NCBI RefSeq assembly: GCF_000372845.1
Contig: NZ_KB889963.1
Span: 1,856,146-1,920,145 of the forward strand
Direction of reading: 5' to 3'
Source of the DNA: Methylocystis rosea SV97
Lineage (GTDB): Bacteria; Pseudomonadota; Alphaproteobacteria; Rhizobiales; Beijerinckiaceae
Length of the DNA: 64,000 nucleotides
A program made the position numbers and the translations under genes. Of the stretch, positions 18,477-27,281 are shown in pieces. How positions within the stretch are numbered: position 1 is the stretch's first letter; each line of letters begins with the position of its first letter. Below the pieces are notes generated by a model. The model searched no databases. It worked only from the letters and a program-made list of their open reading frames with translations, and was not told the origin of the DNA.

Positions 18477-19549
18477 TCGTTGAATACGCGCGTCACATGA
18501 CCCATTTTGCGGCCCGCGCGCGTCTCTTTTTTTCCGTAAAGATGCAGACAGGCGCCGTCTTCACGCGCCAGCTCCGGCCATGCGTCGACGTCGTCGCCAA
18601 TCAGATTGCGCATCTCGACGCGGCGACCGTGCCGGCGCGTGGCGCCGAGCGGCCAGCCGGCGACCGCGCGCATATGCTGCTCGAATTGCGAGGTCAACGC
18701 GCCGTCGAGCGTCCAATGTCCGGAGTTATGCACGCGCGGCGCAATTTCATTCACGATCAAGGTTTCGCGGCCGCCATCGCGGACGACAAACAATTCGACC
18801 GCGATCACGCCGACGTAATCGGCGGCCTCGGCGAGGCGCCGAGCGATGTCGATCGCCTGTGTCGCCGTTTCGTCGGCGATCTCGGCGGGCGCCAAGGTCA
18901 TCGCCAGAATGTGATGCTCGTGGAGGTTTTCCGAGACGTCATAGGCGCGAAATTCGCCGTGCAATCCACGCGCGGCGACAACCGACACTTCTTTCTCGAA
19001 CGGCACGACGCTCTCCAGAATGCATGCCGCGCCGCCAAGCGTGCGAAAGGCGACCGCGAGGTCGCCGCCGTCGCGCAACTGAGTCTGACCTTTGCCGTCG
19101 TAGCCAAGGCGCCGCGTCTTCAGGATCGAGTTGCGGCCGAGCTGCGCGACGGCGCGCGCAAGCGCGCCCGCGTTGTCAACCGGGACAAAGTCGGCCGTCG
19201 CGATTCCGAGGCTTTGCACGAACTGCTTTTCGACGAGCCTGTCCTGGGTGAGCGCCAGCGCCTTCGGATTGGGCCGCACCGGCCGATGCGCCTCGAGCAC
19301 GTGCGCCGTGCGGGCGGGCACGTTCTCGAATTCGTAAGTCACGACGTCGACAGATTCGGCGAAGGCGGCGAGAGCGGCTTCGTCGTCAAAGCCGGCTTGC
19401 GTACGGGCGGCGCACACGTCGAAGGCCGGATCGTCGGACACTGGAGAGAAGACATGCGCCTTCAGTCCGAGCCGCGCGCCCGCCAGCGCCAGCATGCGGG
19501 CGAGCTGGCCGCCGCCAAGAATGCCAATCGTCGCGCCCGGCGCGAGCAT
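18473..19549 (-). CDS. purK: N5-carboxyaminoimidazole ribonucleotide synthase
   Basis: 358 residues from the ATG at 19549, which overlaps the purE stop (TGATG). ATP-grasp enzyme of purine synthesis that converts AIR, bicarbonate and ATP to N5-CAIR. The N-terminus GATIGILGGGQLARML is diagnostic; the ATP-grasp centre includes KTRRLGYDGKGQ, and the FNEIAPRxHNSGH segment is present as VNEIAPRVHNSGHWT. The frame stays open upstream of 19549 for 175 codons, but that part is out of frame with purE and is not real. It ends 4 bases into the LysR stop on the other strand. Confidence 0.96.
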   Translation of the reverse strand: MLAPGATIGILGGGQLARMLALAGARLGLKAHVFSPVSDDPAFDVCAARTQAGFDDEAALAAFAESVDVVTYEFENVPARTAHVLEAHRPVRPNPKALALTQDRLVEKQFVQSLGIATADFVPVDNAGALARAVAQLGRNSILKTRRLGYDGKGQTQLRDGGDLAVAFRTLGGAACILESVVPFEKEVSVVAARGLHGEFRAYDVSENLHEHHILAMTLAPAEIADETATQAIDIARRLAEAADYVGVIAVELFVVRDGGRETLIVNEIAPRVHNSGHWTLDGALTSQFEQHMRAVAGWPLGATRRHGRRVEMRNLIGDDVDAWPELAREDGACLHLYGKKETRAGRKMGHVTRVFND

Positions 19550-20046
19550 CAAGCGCCGTCGCGCGGCGTCGCCGCTACATTGTCCGTCTGACGCGCGCGA
19601 TAGTCGGCGAGTCGCGCGGCGAGCGCCTTGTCGGCGAGGGCAAGAATTGCGGCGGCGAGCAGCGCGGCGTTGATCGCCCCGGCCTTGCCGATGGCGAGGG
19701 TTCCCACAGGCACGCCGCCCGGCATCTGCACGATCGAGAGCAGCGAATCGAGGCCCTTCAGCGCTTCCGATTCGACGGGCACGCCGAGGACCGGCAGCCG
19801 CGTCATCGCGGCTGTCATGCCCGGCAGATGCGCGGCGCCGCCGGCTCCGGCGATGATGACCTGGAAGCCTTCCGATTCGGCGCCCTTCGCGAACGCCGCC
19901 AGTCGATCGGGCGTGCGATGGGCCGAAACGATGCGCGCGTCGTGGCCGATATCGAGCGCCGCGAGAGTTTCCACCGCGTGGCGCATCGTCGCCCAGTCGG
20001 ATTGCGACCCCATGATGACGGCGACAGGCGGTTTCGACTTCCCCAC
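19549..20046 (-). CDS. purE: N5-carboxyaminoimidazole ribonucleotide mutase
   Basis: 165 residues. Class I PurE, which shifts the carboxyl group of N5-CAIR to make CAIR. The signature [11 protein letters not shown] (substrate Ser and Asp), the SAHRTP motif, and the [11 protein letters not shown] loop are all present. Cytoplasmic octamer by family knowledge. Translationally coupled to purK, the normal order. About 160 bases separate it from the divergent antiporter gene; I see no clear PurR or purine riboswitch signature there. Confidence 0.97.
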   Translation of the reverse strand: MGKSKPPVAVIMGSQSDWATMRHAVETLAALDIGHDARIVSAHRTPDRLAAFAKGAESEGFQVIIAGAGGAAHLPGMTAAMTRLPVLGVPVESEALKGLDSLLSIVQMPGGVPVGTLAIGKAGAINAALLAAAILALADKALAARLADYRARQTDNVAATPRDGA

Positions 20047-20204
20047 TCTGCATTCCTTTACGAAGGGAAGCCATGCGGCATAGACGATGGCTTCTCGATA
20101 GGCAAGCGCGCGATCTGTGTCGATCGGGGGCCGATTTCGCTTCGCGAGAGTGCGGCGCCCGCGCTAAGACTCCACAGCATTCTCTCTATCGGCGTGGACG
20201 AATT

Positions 20205-21413
20205 ATGGACGAAAGCCTGAGGCAAGCGGTCGCGGTGCTGGCGGTGGCGATGATCGTGGCGATCGCCGCCCGACAAATCAGACTGCCCTATACCGTCGGG
20301 CTGGTCATCGTCGGCGCCGTCGTCGCGTTGTCGGGCGCCGACTTCGCGCCGCATCTCACGCATGATCTGATCTTCGATTTGATCTTGCCGCCGCTGCTGT
20401 TTGAGGCGGCGCTGACTCTGTCCTGGCGCGAACTGGTTCGCGACTCGCTGCCTTTGCTGGCGCTCGCCGGACTTGGAACGCTGGCGTCCGCGGCTTTCGT
20501 CGCCACGTCGATGACCACGCTGCTGGGATGGCCTTTATTTTCGGGGATCGTTTTCGGCGCGCTGATCGCCGCCACGGATCCGGTCGCAATCATCGCGATG
20601 TTCAAGGACAACAGGATCAAGGGCCGTATGCGGCTCCTGGTCGAAAGCGAAAGCTTGCTCAATGATGGCGCGGCGGCGGTGCTCTTCGTCATGGCGCTCG
20701 CCTATGCGCGCAGCGGCGGCGCGGATCAGACCGCCGTGGCCACCGCACTGACTCTGGGGAAAATCGTGCTGGGCGGAGTCGTCGTCGGGGCGCTGTTTGG
20801 CGGCGCCGCCATCCTCGTCTCGCTGCGCACCTCCGAACATCTGATCGAAGCGGCGCTGACGACGATCGCCGCATTCGGCTCCTTCCTCGTTGCTGAGTAC
20901 TTCCATGTCTCCGGCGTGCTGGCGACGGTGACGGCTGGCCTCGTCATGGGCAATCTGGGCCTCTTGAGCGAGCAGGAAGGCGGCTACATCAGTCTCAAGG
21001 GACGCGAATTCGTTCTGTCCTTCTGGGATTTCGCGGCCTTCCTCGCCAATTCAGTGGTGTTTCTGCTGATTGGCGCGGATGTCGCCGCGATTCCATTCGG
21101 CGCCGTCGGAGCGACGCCTCTGGCTCTGGCGATCGCGACGGTTCTGGCGGCGCGCGCCGTCACCGTCTATCCGCTGAGTTCGCTGTTCTTCGCGTCACGA
21201 TGGAAGATCTCGTGGCGCGAGCAGCATGTGCTGTGGTGGGGCGGGTTGCGCGGCGCCCTTGCGCTCGCTCTGGCGCTGTCGCTCTCCGACGATCTGCCGC
21301 TACGGGACGAAATCGTCGCCACCACCTTTGCAGTGGTCGGTTTCTCGATTGTGGTCCAGGGCCTGACCATGCCGCTGCTGCTCCGCGCGCTCGGCTTCCT
21401 GCCCGGACGGTAA
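20205..21413 (+). CDS. Monovalent cation/proton antiporter, CPA1 (NhaP-like) family
   Basis: 402 residues from the ATG at 20205; earlier in-frame codons read through non-conserved sequence. About 12 membrane helices. The conserved CPA1 segments are visible: LPPLLFEAAL in helix 3, ATDPVAIIAMF in helix 5 with the ion-binding Asp, and ESLLNDGAAAVLF in helix 6. It exchanges Na+ or K+ for protons at the inner membrane. No C-terminal regulatory domain. Divergent from purEK. Confidence 0.92.
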   Translation: MDESLRQAVAVLAVAMIVAIAARQIRLPYTVGLVIVGAVVALSGADFAPHLTHDLIFDLILPPLLFEAALTLSWRELVRDSLPLLALAGLGTLASAAFVATSMTTLLGWPLFSGIVFGALIAATDPVAIIAMFKDNRIKGRMRLLVESESLLNDGAAAVLFVMALAYARSGGADQTAVATALTLGKIVLGGVVVGALFGGAAILVSLRTSEHLIEAALTTIAAFGSFLVAEYFHVSGVLATVTAGLVMGNLGLLSEQEGGYISLKGREFVLSFWDFAAFLANSVVFLLIGADVAAIPFGAVGATPLALAIATVLAARAVTVYPLSSLFFASRWKISWREQHVLWWGGLRGALALALALSLSDDLPLRDEIVATTFAVVGFSIVVQGLTMPLLLRALGFLPGR

Positions 21414-21446
21414 TCGGCGATCGGGGCGGCGGAAGAGGAAACCAGC

Positions 21447-21662
21447 TTAAGCGATGATATCGGGCGTGAGCTGGTCTTCGAGATAGGCGATGCGGTCGCG
21501 CAGCAGCAGCTTGCGTTTTTTCAGCCGCTGAATCTGCAGCTGATCGGCGACGCCGACCGCCAGCAATGCGTCGATCGCGGTCTCCAGATCGTGATGCTCC
21601 AGCCGAAGCCGTGCGACTTCAGCGCGGGTCGCGCTCATGTCGATATCGCTCGTGTCGTTCAT
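21447..21662 (-). CDS. DUF465 (YdcH-like) small coiled-coil protein
   Basis: 71 residues from the ATG at 21662. Two helices rich in Glu, Leu and Arg, with the family pattern LRLEHHDLETAIDAL then QLQIQRLKKRKLLLRDRIAYLE, which is DUF465. Function unknown for the family. It converges on the antiporter gene. A second DUF465 gene lies on the other side of selO (23289-23468). Confidence 0.85.
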   Translation of the reverse strand: MNDTSDIDMSATRAEVARLRLEHHDLETAIDALLAVGVADQLQIQRLKKRKLLLRDRIAYLEDQLTPDIIA

Positions 21663-21764
21663 TGACAGCCGCCGTTGAGCGCCATTGAACGCTGGGGAAT
21701 CGATGGCTCTAGAGCGCAATTATCGCGCCGCAGCCATGGCGCGTTCAAGCAAATTGCTCTGTCG

Positions 21765-23180
21765 TCATTCATAGGCGCTCCGCATCTCCTCGATTGCAGC
21801 GATCTTGGCGTAGAGCGGCGCCCAGTCGTCGCGCTCGGCGATCGCCGCCCAAAGCGCCTCGACCTCGTCGATGAGCATCGTACAGGGCGCCGCGCCCCTG
21901 AAATAGGGGTGATCCAGGCGCGCAGTCGGCGCCGGCTCGTGTTCAGCCAAAGCGGCGCGCAGCGGCGTGAAAGCTTCCGCTTCGTAATGCGCCGCCGACG
22001 GACTGTGTTTGGCGCGCGCGGCGGACGCCATGCCGCCGCGCCAGTCGAAGAAGGTCCGTTCGAAGGGCGCCTGCGTCATTGTCAGAAAATCGACGAAGGC
22101 CTTCGCCAGCGCCGCGTCGGCTTCCTCGCCGGCCGAGGCGAGCCCGAGCCGATTGAGCAGCGCCGCGCGAAACTCCTGCTGGATACGCGTGGGAAAGGTC
22201 GCCAGAACCTTTTCGGCGGTCTTTAGCCCGATAAGGGGGATCAAACATTCGGCCAGACGGGACAGATTCCAGCCGAGCGCGCCGGGCTGACGGCCAAAGG
22301 CGTAAAGCCCGCTTTCGTCGAAATAGGCGGCGGTGAAGGTCGGGTCGTAGACGGGCGCGAAGCGCCATGGGCCATAGTCGAAGCTCTCGCCGGTGACGTT
22401 GATATTGTCGGAATTCAGCACGCCGTGAACGAAGCCAGACGCCATGTAGCCGGCGCCGAGCCGCGCGACCCGCGCTGTGACCTCTTCGAGAAAGGCGAGG
22501 GCTCTTTCCGGCGCCGGCAGATCGGCGATAGAGGGAAAATAGTGGCGGCAGACGTGGTCGAGCAGCCTCTCGATCGCCGCGGCGTCGTCATGGAACGCGA
22601 GGCGCTGAAACGTTCCAATGCGAATATGCGAATGCGACAGGCGCACCAGCACGCTAGAGCGCGTCGGCGAGGGTTCGTCGCCGCGCATCAGCGCCTCGCC
22701 CGTTTCGATCAGGCTGAAGGTCTTGGAGGTGTCGACGCCGAGCGCCTCCAGCATTTCCGTCGCCAAAATCTCGCGCACGCCGCCCTTGAGCGTCAGCCGC
22801 CCGTCGCCGCGCCGCGACCAGGGAGTCTGGCCGCTGCCCTTGGTGCCGAGATCGAGCAGACGGCCGTCTTTGGCGTCGCGCAGCTGGGCGAAGAGGAAGC
22901 CGCGACCGTCGCCGAGATCCGAGTTGTACACGCGGAACTGATGGCCGTGGTAGCGCAGCGCCAGCGGATGCGCGAACCCGCCCGGGAGCGGCGAAAAACG
23001 CCCCAAATGCTCGATCCACTCCGCATCGCTCAGCCCGTCGAGGCCGACCCGCGCCGCCCAGCGCTGATTGCGGTAGCGGAGTCGATGTTCGGGGAACGTG
23101 GCGGGTGCGACGCGGTCGAAGAAGGGCTCACCCAGACCTTCGTGTAACGTCTCGGGGCGATAAAGCTCGGTGACGGGCAT
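21765..23180 (-). CDS. selO: SelO family pseudokinase-fold protein adenylyltransferase
   Basis: 471 residues from the ATG at 23180 (MPVTELYRPE); a TTG start at 23225 would add 15 residues. Formerly UPF0061/YdiU. SelO transfers AMP from ATP to Ser, Thr or Tyr of proteins in redox stress responses. Family segments seen: HGHQFRVYNSDLGDGRGFLFAQ, GTKGSGQTPWSRRGDGRLTLKG, SHSHIRIGTFQ, and GFVHGVLNSDNINVTGESFDYGPW holding the metal-binding residues. No C-terminal selenocysteine or Cys motif is seen; the C-terminus ends in EEMRSAYE. Confidence 0.94.
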   Translation of the reverse strand: MPVTELYRPETLHEGLGEPFFDRVAPATFPEHRLRYRNQRWAARVGLDGLSDAEWIEHLGRFSPLPGGFAHPLALRYHGHQFRVYNSDLGDGRGFLFAQLRDAKDGRLLDLGTKGSGQTPWSRRGDGRLTLKGGVREILATEMLEALGVDTSKTFSLIETGEALMRGDEPSPTRSSVLVRLSHSHIRIGTFQRLAFHDDAAAIERLLDHVCRHYFPSIADLPAPERALAFLEEVTARVARLGAGYMASGFVHGVLNSDNINVTGESFDYGPWRFAPVYDPTFTAAYFDESGLYAFGRQPGALGWNLSRLAECLIPLIGLKTAEKVLATFPTRIQQEFRAALLNRLGLASAGEEADAALAKAFVDFLTMTQAPFERTFFDWRGGMASAARAKHSPSAAHYEAEAFTPLRAALAEHEPAPTARLDHPYFRGAAPCTMLIDEVEALWAAIAERDDWAPLYAKIAAIEEMRSAYE

Positions 23181-23223
23181 AAGGACCGGGTCTCGCAAAT
23201 CGCGCGCCGCGGCGCGAACGCCC

Positions 23224-23253
23224 AAAAAAATAAGGCGGAGATCTCTCTCCGCC
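23224..23253 (-). terminator. Rho-independent terminator of DUF465 gene
   Basis: Read on the minus strand, an 8-bp GC-rich stem (GGCGGAGA/TCTCCGCC, 23234-23253, 4-base loop) is followed by TTATTTTTTT. It lies 36 bases downstream of the DUF465 stop at 23289 and directly before the selO start, so it separates the two genes. Confidence 0.88.
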
Positions 23254-23288
23254 CATGGCGTGAAGCAGAAAGTGAGCGAAGGGAAACG

Positions 23289-23468
23289 CTAATGTCGCGT
23301 TTCGCTAATCGACAATTTGGCGAGCTCGTCCTTGATCTGCAGCTTCTTGCGTTTGAGTTCCAGTATCTTCAATTCGTCCGATTGGGGATGCAGCTGTTCC
23401 TGCTCGATCTCCTTTTTGAGCGCGTCATGGCGGCGCTGGAGTTCGACGATATGGCCCTGCAAGGACAT
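23289..23468 (-). CDS. DUF465 (YdcH-like) small coiled-coil protein
   Basis: 59 residues from the ATG at 23468, fixed by a perfect AAGGAGG 6 bases upstream. One long helical hairpin: QGHIVELQRRHDALKKEIEQ and LKILELKRKKLQIKDELAKL, matching DUF465. Function unknown. It has its own terminator at 23224-23253 and lies near the tRNA-Val gene and left end of the integrated element, but outside it. Confidence 0.88.
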   Translation of the reverse strand: MSLQGHIVELQRRHDALKKEIEQEQLHPQSDELKILELKRKKLQIKDELAKLSISETRH

Positions 23469-23719
23469 GCGAAACCTCCTTAACTTCTCTCCGCTCGACA
23501 AGCGGGAGCGGCGTTAAGTCTGCCACAAAGCGGGCGCGCCGCAAGACTCGAAATCGCCCAACGTCACAAAACTTTTGCACGCGAAGCCCACGGCCTTTAC
23601 GGAACGTCAATTCTTTCCGTGGCTTGCGGTCAAGGCTGATTCCCAACGTCGCAGGCGAAGCCCGCTTGCGCGTCGCCGCGTACGTCAGTATAGACGGGCG
23701 CTCCGGCCCACGGGCCTGG

Positions 23720-23795
<76 letters not shown>

Positions 23796-23913
23796 AAAAA
23801 TCAAAAGCTTACGAAAAGCTTCGGAAAACACCCCCTCACATTGGAAGCAGGTTGGAAGCAGGCCGCGCTTGCGATAGACTCCCGGCGCGACATGATTTGC
23901 ACGCGGAGGCCTC

Positions 23914-24357
23914 GTGGAGCCCTACACGATCGTCCAGACGACTGCCGACCTACGCCGCGCGATTGCTGAGCGCAGACGCCAGGTCGGCCTCACGATGCTC
24001 GAACTGGACGACGCAGCGGGCACTCAATCGGGCTACGCCGCAAAGCTTCTCGGGCCGGGCCGCATGAAGAACTTCGGCCATATGTCGCTTGCGGCCCTCC
24101 TGGGCGCGTTGGGCATGAAGCTCGTCGTCGCGCTCGAAGATGCGCCGCACCTGCTCGAGGAGTCGGAGCCGATCGGCGACCTTGCCTTGTCGTCGCTCCT
24201 GGCCGTCCTGGGGTTGCGTCTCACGCTGGTTGCGGATGACGCGCTGATCCCGTCACTCACGAAGCGCCTCGCTGCCTCGCGCACTCTTCACCGCGTGGAC
24301 GGCCGCCTCGACCGCAAGATTGCCGAGGCCGCCGACCAAGCCAACCTCGCAGCGTAA
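23914..24357 (+). CDS. HTH (Xre-like) DNA-binding protein at element left end
   Basis: 147 residues from a GTG start at 23914, with GGAGG about 5 bases upstream. Residues ~10-66 read as a helix-turn-helix of the Xre type (LRRAIAERRRQVGLTMLELD, then GYAAKLLGPGR). The rest holds a duplicated ~16-residue motif: ALLGALGMKLVVALEDA near 60-76 and LLAVLGLRLTLVADDA near 95-110, probably a dimerisation unit. It lies just inside attL and is probably a repressor-type regulator of the element. No lytic-lysogeny partner is seen beside it. Confidence 0.7.
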   Translation: MEPYTIVQTTADLRRAIAERRRQVGLTMLELDDAAGTQSGYAAKLLGPGRMKNFGHMSLAALLGALGMKLVVALEDAPHLLEESEPIGDLALSSLLAVLGLRLTLVADDALIPSLTKRLAASRTLHRVDGRLDRKIAEAADQANLAA

Positions 24358-24527
24358 TTCGCGCAGTCAGCGCCGCCCCCCCGGGGGCCTCTCGCGAAAG
24401 GGCCGGGGTGGGGGAAAAGTCAGTCGCCGACCCCTATCTCGTGTCTCCCCCGCGCAAGTCTCCCTCGCCGAACCCCGGCTGACATGGAAATTTTGGGCGT
24501 GTCAGGAATTTTGAGAGGCGTCCGCCA

Positions 24528-24872
24528 CTAAATTTTTCTGGCCGCATCGCCAAAAATAAATGTTCCCTCCGATCCGTCTGACAGGGTCACCTTTCCGCCT
24601 CCGCTCATTGGTGTATCGCGAGTAGCGATCGCGATCCCTGTTCGGCCGTCGTTGCAGGTCACCGTCACCGTGATCGTGCGCGACTCATTGAGCGGGTTGT
24701 AACTGCCTGTGCAAGTCAGCCTCCCGTCCGACACGGAAAACGTGCCGCTCGCCATCGAGACTGTATTCTCTCCGCGCAGGATATGCCCATCGTGCGTAAT
24801 GACGGCTACCGGGATGGTCGTAGCGCAGGCGCTTAGGATCAACGTCGAGATCAGGATCAAAAAAATTCGCAT
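24528..24872 (-). CDS. Small predicted lipoprotein
   Basis: 114 residues from the ATG at 24872, chosen because it begins a lipoprotein signal and GAGG lies 6 bases upstream. The signal MRIFLILISTLILSAC ends in a lipobox with acylated Cys16. The mature part is Thr/Gly-rich and beta-like (SDGRLTCTGSYNPLN, TCNDGRTGIA, SDGSEGTFIFG), with two further cysteines. No assigned family. It lies in the cargo part of the element, divergent from the secreted-protein gene at 25011. Confidence 0.72.
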   Translation of the reverse strand: MRIFLILISTLILSACATTIPVAVITHDGHILRGENTVSMASGTFSVSDGRLTCTGSYNPLNESRTITVTVTCNDGRTGIAIATRDTPMSGGGKVTLSDGSEGTFIFGDAARKI

Positions 24873-25010
24873 ATTCAAACCTCGATGCTGGAAAGGCTGC
24901 ATCATAGAACGAAGGGCGAGTCGCGCCAAGCGCAGGATAGGCTTGGCGCTCTTGCGTCTGGCGCGACTGCCGCGAGGCAGGAAGGCGTGCGATTAACTCG
25001 GGGCGGGCGG

Positions 25011-25580
25011 ATGCAGAGATGCGCGTTAATTGCTTTGCTGGCGACATTCACAACGGAGTCTGCCGCGCTCGAGCAGCCGCGCGACATGCTCAGGATTTTC
25101 GATACGGTCTGCGTCATGACTGGGATAAATGGCGAGAAGATATCATCTGCAGTAAAGATATTTGATCGTCCTCCTGAGTGGAGATCGGCTCTCGCCACTC
25201 GCGATATTCATGATGAGTTTAGTAAATTGTTGGCTGGCGGGAGCAATAGCGCTTCATGGCTGGTGGCAAGAGTGGACAAAGCAACTAACACTCTTGACGG
25301 GATGTATTTTGTCTTCGCCGGAAAGAAAATTATCGACGGGTTTGCCAGCGACAATTGCAGCGTCGGCGCTCGAAACATCCTGCCTTCGGCGCTTAAGGCC
25401 GAAGTCGAAAAATTATACAAAGTTCAGAAGCTCCTCGAAGAGCGGCAAGGCTTTTCATTCTTCACCGCCTATTCGGTCGACTTGATTGGTCTGCCAGGAA
25501 AATATGCGATCTCAATCCAGGAGGATGTGGACGAGAACAGAGCAACCGATTTGGCTATTGTCAGCGTTTTTCAGTTCTGA
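25011..25580 (+). CDS. Secreted protein of unknown function in integrated element
   Basis: 189 residues from the ATG at 25011, which begins a Sec signal (MQRCALIALLATFTTESAA); the frame upstream is not convincing. The mature domain has Cys residues near VCVMTG and DNCSVG, and no catalytic motif I recognise. Base composition is more AT-rich than the core genome. Together with the divergent lipoprotein it forms an envelope-directed cargo pair. Function unknown. Confidence 0.65.
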   Translation: MQRCALIALLATFTTESAALEQPRDMLRIFDTVCVMTGINGEKISSAVKIFDRPPEWRSALATRDIHDEFSKLLAGGSNSASWLVARVDKATNTLDGMYFVFAGKKIIDGFASDNCSVGARNILPSALKAEVEKLYKVQKLLEERQGFSFFTAYSVDLIGLPGKYAISIQEDVDENRATDLAIVSVFQF

Positions 25581-26096
25581 CGGCCGGTCGACGCGCGCGA
25601 TCTCGCTGCCCAAACCTTTTCCAGCAGCCTGCGGATGGCTTCAGGCCGCCTCTGCTGGGCGGATATTGGCGCAAGTGCGGGAGCCCGCCGACGACACGCT
25701 GCGCGCCCGAGGGACCGAACGCCGGCGCCGAGGAGGCTGCAAAATTCGGCGTGAAGGCGATCGAAGCCCAGCAGCCGAAATGAATGCCGCGAAACTTAGC
25801 GTAGCTGCGCCTCGCGCCTTGCGTTCGACCTTAGACCTACGACGCAAGCTGGATACGCCAACGGCAAGGCAAAGCTGTGTTTTTTCTTGCGAGAAGACCT
25901 GACAGCGGCGGTATTACTTAGCTCGGCCTGAGCGGGAGATTTGCATCAAAATCATGCGGATATAAAGCCCTGAGCCACTATATCCAGTAATATCTCCGTT
26001 GCCTTGTGGGGCGGAAGCCGCTAGAGAATGATTCGTTGTAGGTCCGCGTTGCAGAACAGATCATGATCTTCTGGTTTTGTTCGAACGGAGCTGCCG
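25581..26096. other. Non-coding stretch within the element
   Basis: 516 bases without a convincing gene. A frame at 25486-25902 exists but starts inside the previous gene, lacks a binding site and has low-complexity Arg-rich content. The last ~180 bases are AT-richer and probably hold the promoter of the gene at 26097; TTGCCT and TAGAGA 17 bases apart near 26000-26028 are a weak candidate. Confidence 0.4.
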
Positions 26097-27176
26097 ATGG
26101 GTCACCGAGTATTCAATGGCCGACCGACTAAGATTTTCTGTGATGATGTAACAGAGTTTCTTGGTAAGACGGCAGAGCCGGAAAAACATCCAGACTTGTA
26201 CCACGGCAAAATCCCAAAGGATGCCGAGTACATAATCCTTCGACATGTCAAGATCGACGGCAAGAAACGCCCTAATGGCGACATGGCCCCGTGTCCCATG
26301 TGCACACCAAATAGGTTCCTCGAAGGAGACCTTGTTTACGTGCCAGGAATGAAGGTGGCAGCAGTAATAGGAAGATGTTGCGCCGACCATGCAGTCCAGG
26401 CGGAACGGCAATTCAAGCGCGAGGAGCGGAAGTACTACGAAGAAAGCTACCTTATGGAGGCTTTCAAGTTTCTCTCATCGAAGCGTGACACGGTTCGCGC
26501 TGCTAGGTCTGTGGCAGAGCAGACCCTGACGGCTTATCGTACGTTGAGGAGAGACATGCCCGACCTGCAAGCTAGGCTCAGGGCCATCAAGGAAAAAGCG
26601 AACGCGCGGCTGGTCCTCCATGACATCATCCGCAGCGCGGAAGATGAGGAAAGCGACGGATACTACGGGCCCGCCGGCTTTCGTGGTCACGGCGACTCCG
26701 CCGCGGAAACCCGCGACGTGGACTTCGGCTTCATGACGGGCACTACCGCGGTCATGAAAAGTTACCACCCCATCAAGGAGCTTCACGACGTCGAGCGGAA
26801 CATCAGCTTCCTCAATTTTGAGGGAGACGAAGCCGACGCCATCGATTTCATTGCGGAGATGACCGACGCCGAACGTCACGCGACGGTGGCGAGCCTGCAA
26901 CTTGCAGATAAGAACTATGTGCGGTTTGCCGAGCGGGTGAAAGACTGTTTGGCGTTTTTCTCGCCGGAGAACATTGAGCGGCTGAACAGGTTCGGCACCA
27001 GCACCTTCAATCATCAGCCCTTCTCCGCGACCATTTCGACCGCTGGCAAACGCCGGATCGTCAAACTTAGGGACCCCCACGGCGCCTGCGTGATCATCAT
27101 CAACACCGACATCCTGAATTTCGATTACTCGTGGCAGATGATCCCGTTCAAAAAACAGCGCGAGACGAGGGAGTAG
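26097..27176 (+). CDS. Unknown cargo protein with CxxC motif
   Basis: 359 residues, no family recognised. GGAG lies 6 bases before the ATG. Two cysteine clusters, CPMC near residue 76 and GRCC near 103, could form a zinc site; a helical Arg/Lys/Glu-rich region covers about 105-170 and a more globular C-terminal half follows (ending near PFKKQRETRE). No signal peptide or membrane helix, so it is probably cytoplasmic. It sits alone with its own leader in the left cargo region of the element, between secreted-protein and tail-fibre-like genes. Cargo at such positions is often defensive, but nothing in this sequence shows that. Confidence 0.68.
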   Translation: MGHRVFNGRPTKIFCDDVTEFLGKTAEPEKHPDLYHGKIPKDAEYIILRHVKIDGKKRPNGDMAPCPMCTPNRFLEGDLVYVPGMKVAAVIGRCCADHAVQAERQFKREERKYYEESYLMEAFKFLSSKRDTVRAARSVAEQTLTAYRTLRRDMPDLQARLRAIKEKANARLVLHDIIRSAEDEESDGYYGPAGFRGHGDSAAETRDVDFGFMTGTTAVMKSYHPIKELHDVERNISFLNFEGDEADAIDFIAEMTDAERHATVASLQLADKNYVRFAERVKDCLAFFSPENIERLNRFGTSTFNHQPFSATISTAGKRRIVKLRDPHGACVIIINTDILNFDYSWQMIPFKKQRETRE

Positions 27177-27281
27177 CCGGGCTCGGTCAGCGCCACGCAC
27201 CCGCGCAGTTCATCGATGCCACCGAAAAGTGCGCCCCCCGGTGCGTTGAAACTCGGCGCTTCCCGCTCCCTCATGCTTCGC

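Noticed and set aside
18473..20074. A single long frame that would fuse purK with 175 extra N-terminal codons across purE
   Set aside because: The upstream 175 codons overlap purE in another frame, are Arg-rich and lack family similarity; the real purK starts at 19549 overlapping the purE stop.
25486..25902. A frame overlapping the end of the secreted-protein gene
   Set aside because: It starts inside a better supported gene, lacks a ribosome binding site and is low-complexity.
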